A stretch of DNA of 64,000 nt, from the NCBI RefSeq assembly GCF_001629735.1, contig NZ_CP015224.1:1302001-1366000 (forward strand). Reading direction: 5' to 3'. This stretch comes from Lysinibacillus sphaericus (lineage in GTDB: Bacteria; Bacillota; Bacilli; Bacillales_A; Planococcaceae). Below are positions 6,992 through 15,137 of the stretch, piece after piece (positions within the stretch are counted from its first letter, which is position 1; each line of letters starts with the position of its first letter). Made by a program: the position numbers and the translations under genes. A model generated the notes under the pieces. That model was not told where the DNA came from and did not search any database. It saw nothing but the letters and a program-made list of their open reading frames with translations.

Positions 6992-8905
6992 ATGTCAAAT
7001 CAAGTTATTCACATTCAATTTCCAGATGGTCAACAGCAAGCATTTACAAAAGGCGTGACACTTACCGAAATTGCCCAAGCGATTCGCCCTGAGCTTCGCA
7101 AAAAGGCAGTCGCGGGGAGTGTTAATGGAACCATCGTTGATTTGACGCGCCCGATTATGGAAGATGCTCAAATTACATTGTATGATGCAAGCTCTAAGGA
7201 AGGGATTGAGGTTATTCGTCATTCAACGGCCCATTTGTTAGCACAGGCTGTCAAACGGCTATACCCCCATGCACGGTTTGGGGTAGGACCCGTGATTGAA
7301 AACGGCTTTTATTATGATATTGACATTGCGGATACACTGACACCGAGTGATTTACAACAGATTGAGAAAACGATGAAACAAATTGTGCGGGAAAATGTGC
7401 AGATCAAGCGACGAGAGGTTTCACGGAATGAAGCCAAGAAGCTATTTGCTCATGATGCGTTAAAGCTGGAACTGTTGGAGTCTATTCCCGCCGATGAAAC
7501 CGTGACAATTTATGAGCAGGGGGAATTTTATGACTTATGTCGAGGTTCCCATGTTCCATCTACGGGGAAATTACAACACTTCCAATTAATGCATGTTTCG
7601 GGTGCATACTGGCGAGGCGATAGCAACAATCAGATGCTACAACGTATTTATGGGGTTGCCTTTGCTACAAAAGAGGAACTGCAAAAATACTTCGTGTTTT
7701 TAGAGGAAGCTGAAAAGCGAAATCACCGTAAACTGGGCAAAGAGCTGTCATTGTTTATGTTTTCAGAGGAAGCACCGGGAATGCCCTTTTATTTAGCAAA
7801 CGGTCAAATTTTACGTAATGAGCTGGAATCCTATTTACGAAATTTACAAGCAAAATATGACTACCAGGAAGTACGAACACCTCTAATGATGAATCAGCGT
7901 TTATGGGAACAGTCAGGTCATTGGGATCATTATAAAGACAATATGTACTTTACGCAGGTGGATAATCAAAGCTTTGCCTTAAAGCCAATGAACTGCCCAG
8001 GACATATGCTAATCTTTAAAAATAACCTACATTCTTACAGAGATTTACCGATACGAATGGCGGAATTCGGGCAAGTGCATCGACATGAATTTAGCGGAGC
8101 GCTGAATGGATTGTTACGTGTTAGGTCATTTTGTCAGGATGATGCACATATCTTTGCTACACCTCAGCAAATTGAGGATGAAATTGCATTGGCACTAAAC
8201 ATAATTGATGAGGTGTACGACGTATTTGGTTTCCAATACACGGTTGAATTATCGACACGTCCAGATGACTATATGGGAGAATTGGCGCTATGGGATCAGG
8301 CAGAAGAGGCGCTTGAAAATGTTCTGTTAAATTTAGGCATCGACTATACAATTAATGAGGGGGATGGCGCTTTTTACGGACCTAAAATCGACATCCATAT
8401 TAAAGATGCTATTCAACGAAGTCATCAGTGTGCCACAGTACAACTCGATTTCCAGCTACCTGAGAAATTCGATTTAACATACATTAATGAACACAATGAA
8501 AAAGTTCGACCGATTGTCATCCATCGTGCGGTGTTTGGTTCCATTGATCGTTTCCTTGGTATTCTCATTGAGCACTTTGGAGGGGCGTTCCCCATTTGGC
8601 TTGCACCGCAACAAGTGCAAGTCATTGCAGTAGCGGATGCACATCAAGACTATGCCATACAAGTAGTAAAAGCCCTGCAACATGAGCAAATTAGGGTGCA
8701 AATTGACGATCGTCAGGAAAAGCTCGGTAAAAAGATTCGGGAGGCACAATTGCATAAAATACCCTATATCATTGTTATCGGTGATCGGGAGACGGCCAAT
8801 CAAAACGTCTCCGTCCGTAGACACGGACAACAAGCCTCTGTTGAATATACAGTATCACAATTAATGAAAGAAATAACAGAAGCCATCAAACAAAAGAGCT
8901 TATAA
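6992..8905 (+). CDS. thrS: threonyl-tRNA synthetase
   Basis: The enzyme charges tRNA-Thr with threonine. The 637-residue product has the full domain order: N-terminal TGS domain (about 1-62), editing domain with HSTAHLLAQAV and YDLCRGSHVPSTG, class II core with motif 2 (RHEFSGALNGLLRVRSFCQD) and motif 3 around RPIVIHRAVFGSIDRF, and a C-terminal anticodon-binding domain (about 535-637). Length is normal for Bacillaceae (about 640). ATG 6992 has AAAGGAGTCGAGAA upstream. Expression is under the T-box leader. Some Bacillaceae carry a second, T-box-induced copy (thrZ); I cannot tell from this window whether it is the only one. Confidence 0.95.
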   Translation: MSNQVIHIQFPDGQQQAFTKGVTLTEIAQAIRPELRKKAVAGSVNGTIVDLTRPIMEDAQITLYDASSKEGIEVIRHSTAHLLAQAVKRLYPHARFGVGPVIENGFYYDIDIADTLTPSDLQQIEKTMKQIVRENVQIKRREVSRNEAKKLFAHDALKLELLESIPADETVTIYEQGEFYDLCRGSHVPSTGKLQHFQLMHVSGAYWRGDSNNQMLQRIYGVAFATKEELQKYFVFLEEAEKRNHRKLGKELSLFMFSEEAPGMPFYLANGQILRNELESYLRNLQAKYDYQEVRTPLMMNQRLWEQSGHWDHYKDNMYFTQVDNQSFALKPMNCPGHMLIFKNNLHSYRDLPIRMAEFGQVHRHEFSGALNGLLRVRSFCQDDAHIFATPQQIEDEIALALNIIDEVYDVFGFQYTVELSTRPDDYMGELALWDQAEEALENVLLNLGIDYTINEGDGAFYGPKIDIHIKDAIQRSHQCATVQLDFQLPEKFDLTYINEHNEKVRPIVIHRAVFGSIDRFLGILIEHFGGAFPIWLAPQQVQVIAVADAHQDYAIQVVKALQHEQIRVQIDDRQEKLGKKIREAQLHKIPYIIVIGDRETANQNVSVRRHGQQASVEYTVSQLMKEITEAIKQKSL

Positions 8906-8909
8906 AAGA

Positions 8910-8952
8910 AAGCTTGCTTTGAATAGATTTACTATTCAGAGCAAGCTTTTAA
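8910..8952. terminator. terminator hairpin after thrS
   Basis: AAGCTTGCTTTGAATAG (8910-8926) and CTATTCAGAGCAAGCTT (8932-8948) form a long stem with a five-base loop, flanked by A and T runs. It can serve both strands, since the next gene is convergent. Confidence 0.8.
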
Positions 8953-9013
8953 AAAAATAATTTCTATTTTTTTGAAATGACTACTAGAATCTAGATGCGA
9001 TGCATACAATGAA

Positions 9014-9484
9014 TTAAAGGTCCTTGGTCCTCTCTTGGAATTGGGATTGACCAAGTAAAACGGTTTGTGTTTCAGCGTCGATGATTAGAAATTTTCGATA
9101 GGTCTCATCGGTATTGTGCTGAAAAGATGCTAAAAAATAAACTTGTCGATTGGGATGAACAAAAGTATGTTGAGAGAGGTCTATTGTTTCTTGTTTACTA
9201 TTGGTTTTTAAATAAAAGCTTTCCATCGCCTCCGCTATATCTCTATAGGCTATTTTTTGCCGAATATTCCATGAAGCATGGGGATATTCCTCGTAAATTG
9301 TACGATTTAGTTGCTGATAAAATTCGTCCTCATCACGAAACGATTGAAATTGGTTGTTTGGATATTGATATAGTGTATTTATTTCAGTTGGTGTGCAAAG
9401 TGTGGGTGCCGTAAGGTCTACTGAATGTTGGGGTGGCAATAATATTTTGGAAACAACCATAAAAGTTAAGATGAATACATGCAT
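9014..9484 (-). CDS. exported protein, unknown function
   Basis: The 156-residue product starts with a hydrophobic stretch (MHVFILTFMVVSKILL), so it is probably secreted or membrane-tethered. The remainder is polar with several aromatic residues and no recognised motif. The start is supported by GGAGGTTG seven bases before ATG. It is convergent with thrS. A long open frame on the opposite strand is its shadow. Confidence 0.6.
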   Translation of the reverse strand: MHVFILTFMVVSKILLPPQHSVDLTAPTLCTPTEINTLYQYPNNQFQSFRDEDEFYQQLNRTIYEEYPHASWNIRQKIAYRDIAEAMESFYLKTNSKQETIDLSQHTFVHPNRQVYFLASFQHNTDETYRKFLIIDAETQTVLLGQSQFQERTKDL

Positions 9485-9649
9485 TATTCAACCTCCAAAT
9501 GTCTTCTTATCCAAAACATCGCCTACTTTTTTTGGATCTATACATAAGAGAGGTTGTGCTAGCATGATGCAAAGATAAAACCAGCCAGAATAATGTAGGT
9601 CTGGCTTTACCCATATCTATACTTTCTTCTATTATATGCCTCGTTATGA

Positions 9650-9820
9650 TTAGGAAGCTTGTGCTTGTTTTAAATATCTATTTAGTAGGACGTCCAATTC
9701 TTGACTGTAATCTACTACAGCCGGGTGAGTGAAACCAAGATCCTTTGCTTTTTTATACATAATTCTACGTTTGATCTCAATTTCCGCCTTCAAGAATTGT
9801 TTAAGTAATAAGTTTACCAA
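9650..9820 (-). CDS. Spo0E-like aspartyl-phosphate phosphatase
   Basis: A 56-residue protein starting at TTG 9820, eight bases after AGGAGG. It carries the family signature SQELDVLLNRY near the C-terminus, and the whole length is two amphipathic helices, as in Spo0E, YisI and YnzD. These proteins remove phosphate from Spo0A~P in the cytoplasm and so restrain sporulation. It is easy to miss because of the TTG start and small size. It is monocistronic on the minus strand and convergent with no neighbour. Confidence 0.85.
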   Translation of the reverse strand: MVNLLLKQFLKAEIEIKRRIMYKKAKDLGFTHPAVVDYSQELDVLLNRYLKQAQAS

Positions 9821-9834
9821 GATATTTTCCTCCT

Positions 9835-10532
9835 AATTTTTTATCCTTATTCATAAAATTAATTCCCTATGACCTCGATTCAACTTTTTCATTGTATATC
9901 ACTTATATTAAAAAAAATGTCATATTGTGTATCGTAAATCAAATTCGTAATTTAGTCACAGATAGGGACCTTCATCCTGCAAAGTAAAAAACAAACTATT
10001 TTTACCTAATAGTAAAATAGTTTCTGATAAAAAACCATTTATTAAATATTAGCTAAGTATTATGACCCTAAATAAGAAGTTATTGGGGTTATTTTCATGT
10101 TTTTATTTAGAAAAAATTAAGTGTGAAAAAGATGGGGCTTAAACCATTTATACTATGAAAAAAGTTGTTATTTGATATTGAATTTTCTAACAATTCATGG
10201 CGTTATCCGTATCTTGTCACATTTTATCAAATTAGCTTTGATGTTGTTTAGAAATGGGGACATTTCATTGTGTGTGGAGAATTATTGAGAATCTTTGAAA
10301 TTAATGGAATAATAGAAGGTGGAATGAGGTGGGGAGGTGCATGCTGAAAATGCTAGCTTCTGTCGTTTCTTTTCTATTTCACTAGTAGGAGGAGCCTTTT
10401 ACAGGAACCATCCATTATGTATATCCAGTCAACCTCCATTCATTTTAGTTATGTAGAAGATTTCCTTTAACAAAAAAGAAGCCTACCCTCCATTTTTAAA
10501 ATGATGGAAAGCAGGCATTTTCATCAGAGGAA
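9835..10532. other. gene-poor interval
   Basis: About 700 AT-rich bases without a supportable gene. The part just right of 9834 should hold the Spo0E-like gene's promoter on the minus strand. A weak hairpin (about 10481-10516) sits near the right end. Nothing else was identified. Confidence 0.5.
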
Positions 10533-10839
10533 ATGCTGTTAATGATAGGAATGAGTGCTGGAGTCCGTATGGATGCATTATATGCCATTACATATAGCGA
10601 AAAAAATTTCCAAAAAAAAGCAGTACTATGATGAATCCCTTGAAGGTGATTTGCTCAAAGCGCATGTATTATATAGGTTTATGACCGAATAGTATTCCTG
10701 AAGCGATAGGCAGATTGCCCAACTGGAAATTTATGTAGGTAGCCAACGCTATATAGAGGCCTTTACATTACAATTGCAAGAGCGTATTTGGAAGATTCAT
10801 TTACCTTGATTCAGCAAATGATGAATAGAGGTGACAGGA
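10533..10839 (+). pseudogene. decayed gene upstream of the histidine phosphatase
   Basis: ATG 10533 opens a 32-codon frame, then another frame holds YYDESLEGDLLKAHVLYRF, two in-frame stops, and QIAQLEIYVGSQRYIEAFTL. A third frame carries EDSFTLIQQMMNRGDR up to the phosphatase start. The pieces read like one helical protein broken by stops and shifts. I do not recognise it. Confidence 0.4.
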
Positions 10840-11397
10840 ATGACCGAATTATATTTTGTGAGACATGCACATGCCGATTATTCAGAGGATGAGTATCACC
10901 GTCCGCTATCCTTAAAAGGGATTAGGGATGTGGATCGAGTAACAGCCTTATTGAACGATCAGCGAATCGATGCGATATATTCGAGCCCTTATAAAAGAGC
11001 CATTCAAACAGTACAGGGTATTGCTAAGTATCATGATGTGCCAATTAAAATAGTGGATGCACTAAAAGAACGACGGCTTGCCAATGGAACGATGGAAGAT
11101 TTTCAGGAAGCGATACAACGAGTTTGGCAAGAACCAAGTTTTGCGTGGGCAGGTGGGGAATCTAATGAGCAGGCAATGAGGCGTGCTATACAGAGCTTAC
11201 AATCCATCATTCTTTCTCACCCCCATGACAGCTTAGTTATTGGTACGCATGGCAATATTATGGTGCTGATGATGCAATCCTTTGATGCCCAATATGGTTA
11301 TGATTTTTGGCAAAGGCTGTCTATGCCTGATGTGTATCGATTATCTTTCCGTGGGCTAACTTTAGTAGAGGTAGAACGTGTATGGCAAAAGGGCTGA
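10840..11397 (+). CDS. histidine phosphatase superfamily protein
   Basis: The 185-residue protein begins TELYFVRHAHAD, the RHG-type catalytic motif with His about 9, and has the second catalytic His in VIGTHGNIM near residue 130. It belongs to the phosphoglycerate-mutase-like phosphatases that hydrolyse small phosphoesters through a phosphohistidine. Substrate is unknown. ATG 10840 is preferred to a GTG three codons earlier because GAGGTGA is better placed. A short non-coding gap follows before a convergent GNAT gene. Confidence 0.85.
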   Translation: MTELYFVRHAHADYSEDEYHRPLSLKGIRDVDRVTALLNDQRIDAIYSSPYKRAIQTVQGIAKYHDVPIKIVDALKERRLANGTMEDFQEAIQRVWQEPSFAWAGGESNEQAMRRAIQSLQSIILSHPHDSLVIGTHGNIMVLMMQSFDAQYGYDFWQRLSMPDVYRLSFRGLTLVEVERVWQKG

Positions 11398-11551
11398 CAG
11401 ACAACCAGTGAAGGTTTTTTTAAAGGACTATTACTGAGGCAGTTGGGCAAAACAACAATGTGTCTGTGGGGCAACGTGTTATGCCGATTCGTTAAATCTA
11501 GGAGAACCCCAAAGAAGACAAGATTTATGTATCTCCCTTGGGGAACAGCTA

Positions 11552-12106
11552 CTATTTGATTTGTGTCCATTCAGAACGTAATAGACCAAATACTAATATG
11601 TCATGGAAGGTGCCGAAGCGGAATATTTCTTTTCGTAAATGCCCTTCCTTAGTAAAGCCGCATTTTTCATAGGAGCGAATAGCTGCCGTATTAAAGCTAA
11701 AGACTTGCAGCTTGATTTTTTGGATAGCCATGTATTGGAAAATGAATTCAATAAGTGTTTTCATAGCATCCGTGCCATAGCCCTTTCCTTGCCATTGCTG
11801 GCCAATTGAAATACCTACAGAGCAAGTGCTGTTTTGCCAGTTAACGGCGAAAACACCGCAGGAACCAATTAATTGCTGAGTCTCTTTTTCATAGATACCA
11901 AAGAAGAATTCATCTTTTTTTCCACTGATAGAACGGAAGAATGTGGAATAGTCCTCCATAGTTTGGGGAAAGGGAATTTCATCATTGGCTAGGAGTAAAG
12001 ATTTTGTTTCACTTTTAATGGCTACAAATGATTCTAAATCAGCGGGGGCCATTTGCTGTAAAGTAATTAATTGACCCGTTAAAAATGTTTTTACATAATG
12101 TTCCAT
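11552..12106 (-). CDS. GNAT acetyltransferase, RimJ/RimL type
   Basis: The 184-residue protein has the acetyl-CoA motif QQWQGKGYGTDAM (about 100-112) and the C-terminal block with NTAAIRSYEKCGF typical of ribosomal-protein-type acetyltransferases. Most RimJ/RimL-like proteins in Bacillaceae are uncharacterised; substrates include protein N-termini and small amines. AAGGGAGA lies eight to nine bases before ATG. It is transcribed against the histidine phosphatase. Confidence 0.85.
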   Translation of the reverse strand: MEHYVKTFLTGQLITLQQMAPADLESFVAIKSETKSLLLANDEIPFPQTMEDYSTFFRSISGKKDEFFFGIYEKETQQLIGSCGVFAVNWQNSTCSVGISIGQQWQGKGYGTDAMKTLIEFIFQYMAIQKIKLQVFSFNTAAIRSYEKCGFTKEGHLRKEIFRFGTFHDILVFGLLRSEWTQIK

Positions 12107-12279
12107 GTATTATTCTCCCTTTAATAAGGGCTGCAAGTATTGTTACAACCCCTAGATTGATAGCAAAACGTTAGCATCTACTACATTTTTCGCACTCACA
12201 GGCACTACTCCTTTAATTAGAATGTTTAAATTGTACCATGTCTACCAATTTCGGGGAATATTTTTTAAGAGAGGAAGGA

Positions 12280-12870
12280 ATGGCAGTGCATACAGCCTAT
12301 TTTAAAAATTTACTACAATTTTTACCGCAGGAGGAGCAACAACAATTACAGAAGGCACAAGGTGCCTCAGATGCACAAATTGAAAGTTTACTAGAAATAT
12401 TTCCTCATAGTCCGCAATCCTTAATTGAACTACTACAGGATGTCAACGGCACTTATCATTGCAAGCATGGAAAAGAAACTATCAGTGTGCTTGTACTAGG
12501 CTCTGATTTGGGAGATTACCCGTATTATTTAAAGTCAGTTGAACAAATCCTAGCAGATTTTCAACATCAGCGTGACACAATTTTTGAGCGTTATCAGGAC
12601 TTTTTAGAGTATGTGGACATAGATAATAAGATTAATATGCATGTACCGTTGAATGAGCGATTATGTTTTGCAGATTGCATGAATAATGGAGGAACATCTA
12701 GTTTGTATCTTGATTTTTCGCCAACTGAAAGGGGCCAAATAGGGCAAGTGGTTCGATATGTCCATGATCCCGATGGCTTTGAAGTCATTGCCTCTTCGTT
12801 TGATGAATATTTACAGCAGCTTGTTGAGGGGGATTATGAATTTACAGCTCTCTACGAGGAGGAGTTTTGA
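12280..12870 (+). CDS. SMI1/KNR4 (SUKH) family protein
   Basis: The 196-residue protein has the SUKH-type C-terminal pattern, QVVRYVHDPDGFEVIASSF, then FDEYLQQLVEG. In bacteria SUKH proteins are often immunity proteins of polymorphic toxins, but many stand-alone members exist. No toxin gene is adjacent. The start at 12280 is chosen because GAGAGGAAGGA precedes it; an upstream ATG at 12238 has no such site. Its stop overlaps the next GNAT start, so three genes (SUKH, GNAT, GNAT) form one tight operon. Confidence 0.7.
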   Translation: MAVHTAYFKNLLQFLPQEEQQQLQKAQGASDAQIESLLEIFPHSPQSLIELLQDVNGTYHCKHGKETISVLVLGSDLGDYPYYLKSVEQILADFQHQRDTIFERYQDFLEYVDIDNKINMHVPLNERLCFADCMNNGGTSSLYLDFSPTERGQIGQVVRYVHDPDGFEVIASSFDEYLQQLVEGDYEFTALYEEEF

Positions 12871-13358
12871 TGGCTCTGACTTTAATGCTTTATGAGGACA
12901 AGTCTCAATCGTTAGTAGAGCAATATACCATTACAGAAGAGCAGCTTCGTTATACAAAGTCACCAAAGGATAGCATTGAACTTGCTAAGTCGGATGACAG
13001 TAGACATGCTGTTTTAGCTTTAGATGGAGATAAGCTAGTAAGCTTTTTTGTGTTACATGAAAAAGAAGGAGTGAGGCCTTATTCCTCGAATGAACAGGCA
13101 TTATTAATTCGCTCATTTTCTACCGATTATCATGAACAGGGCAAGGGCTATGCTAAGGAAGCTCTACAATTGTTACCAACCTTTGTTCGTCAGCATTTTC
13201 CATCCATTAACGAGCTAGTACTAGGCGTTAATATTCCAAATGTAGCGGCACAAGCACTCTATGCAAAATGTGGGTTTGTAGATGAGGGTAAACAGGCGAT
13301 TGGCTTTGGCGAAGAGCTTAAGGTCATGAGTTATTATATAGAGGATGTGGAGATTTGA
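12870..13358 (+). CDS. GNAT-family N-acetyltransferase
   Basis: The 162-residue protein has motif A as YHEQGKGYAKEAL and the downstream NVAAQALYAKCGF block. ATG 12870 shares a base with the TGA of the SUKH gene and has GAGGAGGAG upstream. Its own stop overlaps the TTG of the next gene. Substrate is unknown. The overlap on both sides implies coupled translation. Confidence 0.85.
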   Translation: MALTLMLYEDKSQSLVEQYTITEEQLRYTKSPKDSIELAKSDDSRHAVLALDGDKLVSFFVLHEKEGVRPYSSNEQALLIRSFSTDYHEQGKGYAKEALQLLPTFVRQHFPSINELVLGVNIPNVAAQALYAKCGFVDEGKQAIGFGEELKVMSYYIEDVEI

Positions 13359-13783
13359 GCGATATAAAAGTGGCAAGGTTGGAGCATTTGGAGGCACTAT
13401 GTGCAATCGATCATGAGGTGATTGGGAATTCATCCAGAAGTGATGAAATTCAGCAAGCGATTGAGGAGAAACGTTGTCTGCTTCACCATTTTGCTGATGA
13501 TATTACAGGATTCTTAATTTTTACTCAGGACTTTTTTGGCTATGATTTCATTTCCTTGGTCATGGTTAAGCCATCAGAGCGAAGAAAAGGTATAGCCTCT
13601 GCATTAATTAATGCTTATGTAAAAACGTCCACAACGTTGAAAGTTTTTTCCTCTACGAATCAGTCTAATAAAACGATGCAAAATGTATTTCAGACGTTAG
13701 GGTTTGTCAAAAGCGGCGTTATTGAAAACCTTGATGACGGTGACCCGGAAATTATTTATGTAAAAATAGCCTCACCACAGTAG
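13355..13783 (+). CDS. GNAT-family N-acetyltransferase
   Basis: The 142-residue protein starts at TTG 13355, overlapping the upstream stop by four bases. Motif A is PSERRKGIASALI, and the C-terminal part (NKTMQNVFQTLGFVKSG) fits the fold. Its last five codons form the left arm of a terminator that is also one of two 30-bp direct repeats flanking a mobile element. Confidence 0.8.
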   Translation: MSDIKVARLEHLEALCAIDHEVIGNSSRSDEIQQAIEEKRCLLHHFADDITGFLIFTQDFFGYDFISLVMVKPSERRKGIASALINAYVKTSTTLKVFSSTNQSNKTMQNVFQTLGFVKSGVIENLDDGDPEIIYVKIASPQ

Positions 13784-13796
13784 TAGGGTGAGGCTT
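13767..13796. repeat. 30-bp direct repeat and terminator, left copy
   Basis: A 30-base sequence containing GCCTCACC, CAGTAGTA and GGGTGAGGC, identical to 14366-14395. Its inverted arms make a terminator for the GNAT operon. The copies flank the IS1182-type element exactly. Confidence 0.9.
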
Positions 13797-13806
13797 CAGA
13801 CTATAG

Positions 13807-13845
13807 ACAAAAGCCGTCGAGAAGTTCATTCTCGATGGCTTTTGT
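13807..13845. terminator. terminator inside the deleted IS element
   Basis: ACAAAAGCCGTCGAGAA and TTCTCGATGGCTTTTGT form a 17-base stem with a five-base loop between transposase 3' end and terminal repeat. Confidence 0.75.
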
Positions 13846-13924
13846 TATTTTTCTATCTCTTTCATTTTCAATATTTGGTAAATCATTGCTGTATCCAACA
13901 TACTCTTCGAGCATAGATGCTCTC

Positions 13925-14104
13925 TTAAGCTGTCTGCCACGTCCAAGTAGCTAGTTTCTTTAAATTCATGGCAGCAAAATGAAGCATCGCCTGCATGGAC
14001 CATTTTTTTAGACCTCTTAAGGTTGTCCATCGCATACCATGCTTTTCTTTTGCATCCGCAAAGACACGCTCAATCGTTTCTTTGCGCTTGGCATAAATTA
14101 TCAC
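13925..14104 (-). pseudogene. IS1182-family transposase, C-terminal remnant
   Basis: A 59-codon frame from GTG 14104 to TAA contains YAKRKETIERVFADAKEKHG, then MRWTTLRGLKKWSMQAML and HFAAMNLKKLATWTWQ. This is the conserved C-terminal end of IS1182-type DDE transposases (full length about 450-480 residues). The N-terminal and most of the catalytic core are absent. Confidence 0.85.
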
Positions 14105-14161
14105 CTCAAAAATTTACTTTTCAACACCCTATATAGATAAAAGTAAGTACTTTATGTAGAA

Positions 14162-14288
14162 GTTGATTGTAACGAAGGGCGGCGACTCCTGCGGGAAAAG
14201 CGGGAAAGTCGAGATCCTGGACTGAGCGAAGCGAGGGAAGCAGCTCGACCCCGCCCGCGGAAAGCGTCCGCCCGTAGTGGAAATCAAC
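14162..14288. repeat. GC-rich palindromic repeat, copy 1 (127 bp)
   Basis: The block is far more GC-rich than its surroundings. Its ends are imperfect inverted repeats (GTTGATTGTAACGAAGGGCG against GTTGATTTCCACTACGGGCG, 14 of 20 matching). On the minus strand it shares GCTTTCCGCGGGCG, CGCTTCGCT and TTTCCCGCAGGAGTCG, in that order, with the block at 52215-52342. Confidence 0.85.
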
Positions 14289-14365
14289 GGCTTTACTTTA
14301 TTTCATTGTAAAAGAAAAAAGACTGTAAGCAAACTCTCAAATTTTTTGAGTTTTTCAACAGTCTG

Positions 14366-14395
14366 TAGCCTCACCACAGTAGTAGGGTGAGGCTT
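14366..14395. repeat. 30-bp direct repeat and terminator, right copy
   Basis: Identical to 13767-13796. It now terminates the convergent methyltransferase at 14400. Before the insertion one such hairpin probably served both strands. Confidence 0.9.
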
Positions 14396-14399
14396 GCAT

Positions 14400-15137
14400 T
14401 TATTTTTTTGCTTTTACGAATAAAAAGGATGGTCGGCGAAGCTCCTTTTCAATAGAAGGTAGCTGTTGAATAGCTTCATCGCTTGGATGAGGTTCAACAA
14501 TTTTGTCAATTGATAAGCCATGATCAATTAATGTATTGATGATGGTAGCAATCGTGCGATGATATTTGACCACTCCCTCCACCAGCCATGTTTGCTGTCT
14601 TATGCCTTCCTCTTGGTAGTGATCCATTGCATAATGTAGCTGTTTACCTTGTTCATCATACATCCAATTATCCTCCGTCGTTCGACGAGCGGTAGCAATC
14701 GGGTGCTCCACTGAGAAAATAAAAACGCCGTCTGGACGTAGCATTCGGGCTATTTGACCAATGACTGCCTCAAAATTTTCAACATAATGAAGCGAAAGTG
14801 AGCTTGTGATACAATCAAAACGATTGGCGGATGCTTCATAATCCTCAATAGCTTGTAGTTTATAATCAATTTGTGGATGTGCATTTTCTGACTGAGCGAT
14901 GGATAGCATATTGCTTGATACGTCCAAAGCAGTCACATGCTTGGCGTGGTGTTGGATACAGTATTGGGCGAATTCTCCCATGCCACAGCCAATATCGAGT
15001 ACTTGTAAATTCGTTAAAGGTGGCAGTAAAGACTTCATGGTAGGTTGCTCTAAAAGACGATTATAATTAGTTGGTCTTTGACGTAATGCCTTGTATTGAT
15101 TGAAAAATTCAGGATTGTCATAAATATTTTGTTTCAT
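14400..15137 (-). CDS. class I SAM-dependent methyltransferase
   Basis: The 245-residue protein has the SAM motif VLDIGCGMGEF (about 46-56), VTALDVSSNML as motif II and a C-terminal FLFVKAKK. The pattern resembles YbaJ/BioC-like small-molecule methyltransferases. ATG 15137 is used because CTGGAGGTTAAA precedes it directly; an upstream in-frame ATG lies before that site. It is monocistronic and convergent with the GNAT operon, from which it is now separated by the deleted IS element. Confidence 0.85.
   Translation of the reverse strand: MKQNIYDNPEFFNQYKALRQRPTNYNRLLEQPTMKSLLPPLTNLQVLDIGCGMGEFAQYCIQHHAKHVTALDVSSNMLSIAQSENAHPQIDYKLQAIEDYEASANRFDCITSSLSLHYVENFEAVIGQIARMLRPDGVFIFSVEHPIATARRTTEDNWMYDEQGKQLHYAMDHYQEEGIRQQTWLVEGVVKYHRTIATIINTLIDHGLSIDKIVEPHPSDEAIQQLPSIEKELRRPSFLFVKAKK

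Larger units (their letters stand above)
13797..14365 (-). mobile_element. internally deleted IS1182-type element (569 bp)
   Basis: The interval between the two 30-bp repeats begins CAGACTATAGACAAA and ends with the reverse complement of CAGACTGTTGAAAAA: imperfect terminal inverted repeats, 12 of 15 matching. Read on the minus strand it holds the right terminal repeat, a 127-bp GC-rich palindromic block, the C-terminal 59 codons of an IS1182-family transposase, a terminator hairpin (13807-13845) and the left terminal repeat. Most of the transposase gene is missing, so it cannot move alone. A fuller copy elsewhere could mobilise it. Confidence 0.8.

Noticed and set aside
8474..8833. 119-codon minus-strand frame inside thrS
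   Set aside because: Wholly inside a certain essential gene on the other strand, with no ribosome site or domain.
9127..9414. 95-codon plus-strand frame
   Set aside because: It is antisense to the minus-strand gene 9014-9484, which has the better ribosome site and an exported-protein plan; composition looks like a shadow.
11298..11570. 90-codon minus-strand frame between the histidine phosphatase and GNAT genes
   Set aside because: It overlaps the phosphatase 3' end, lacks a ribosome site and has unlikely composition.
14162..14288. GC-rich block considered as a tRNA or rRNA fragment
   Set aside because: No cloverleaf, CCA end or rRNA signature; it is a palindrome repeated inside a second IS-type element.
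13767..14395. 30-bp direct repeats as attachment sites of an integrative element
   Set aside because: No integrase or tRNA lies between or next to them; the contents are an IS1182-type derivative and the repeat is a terminator.
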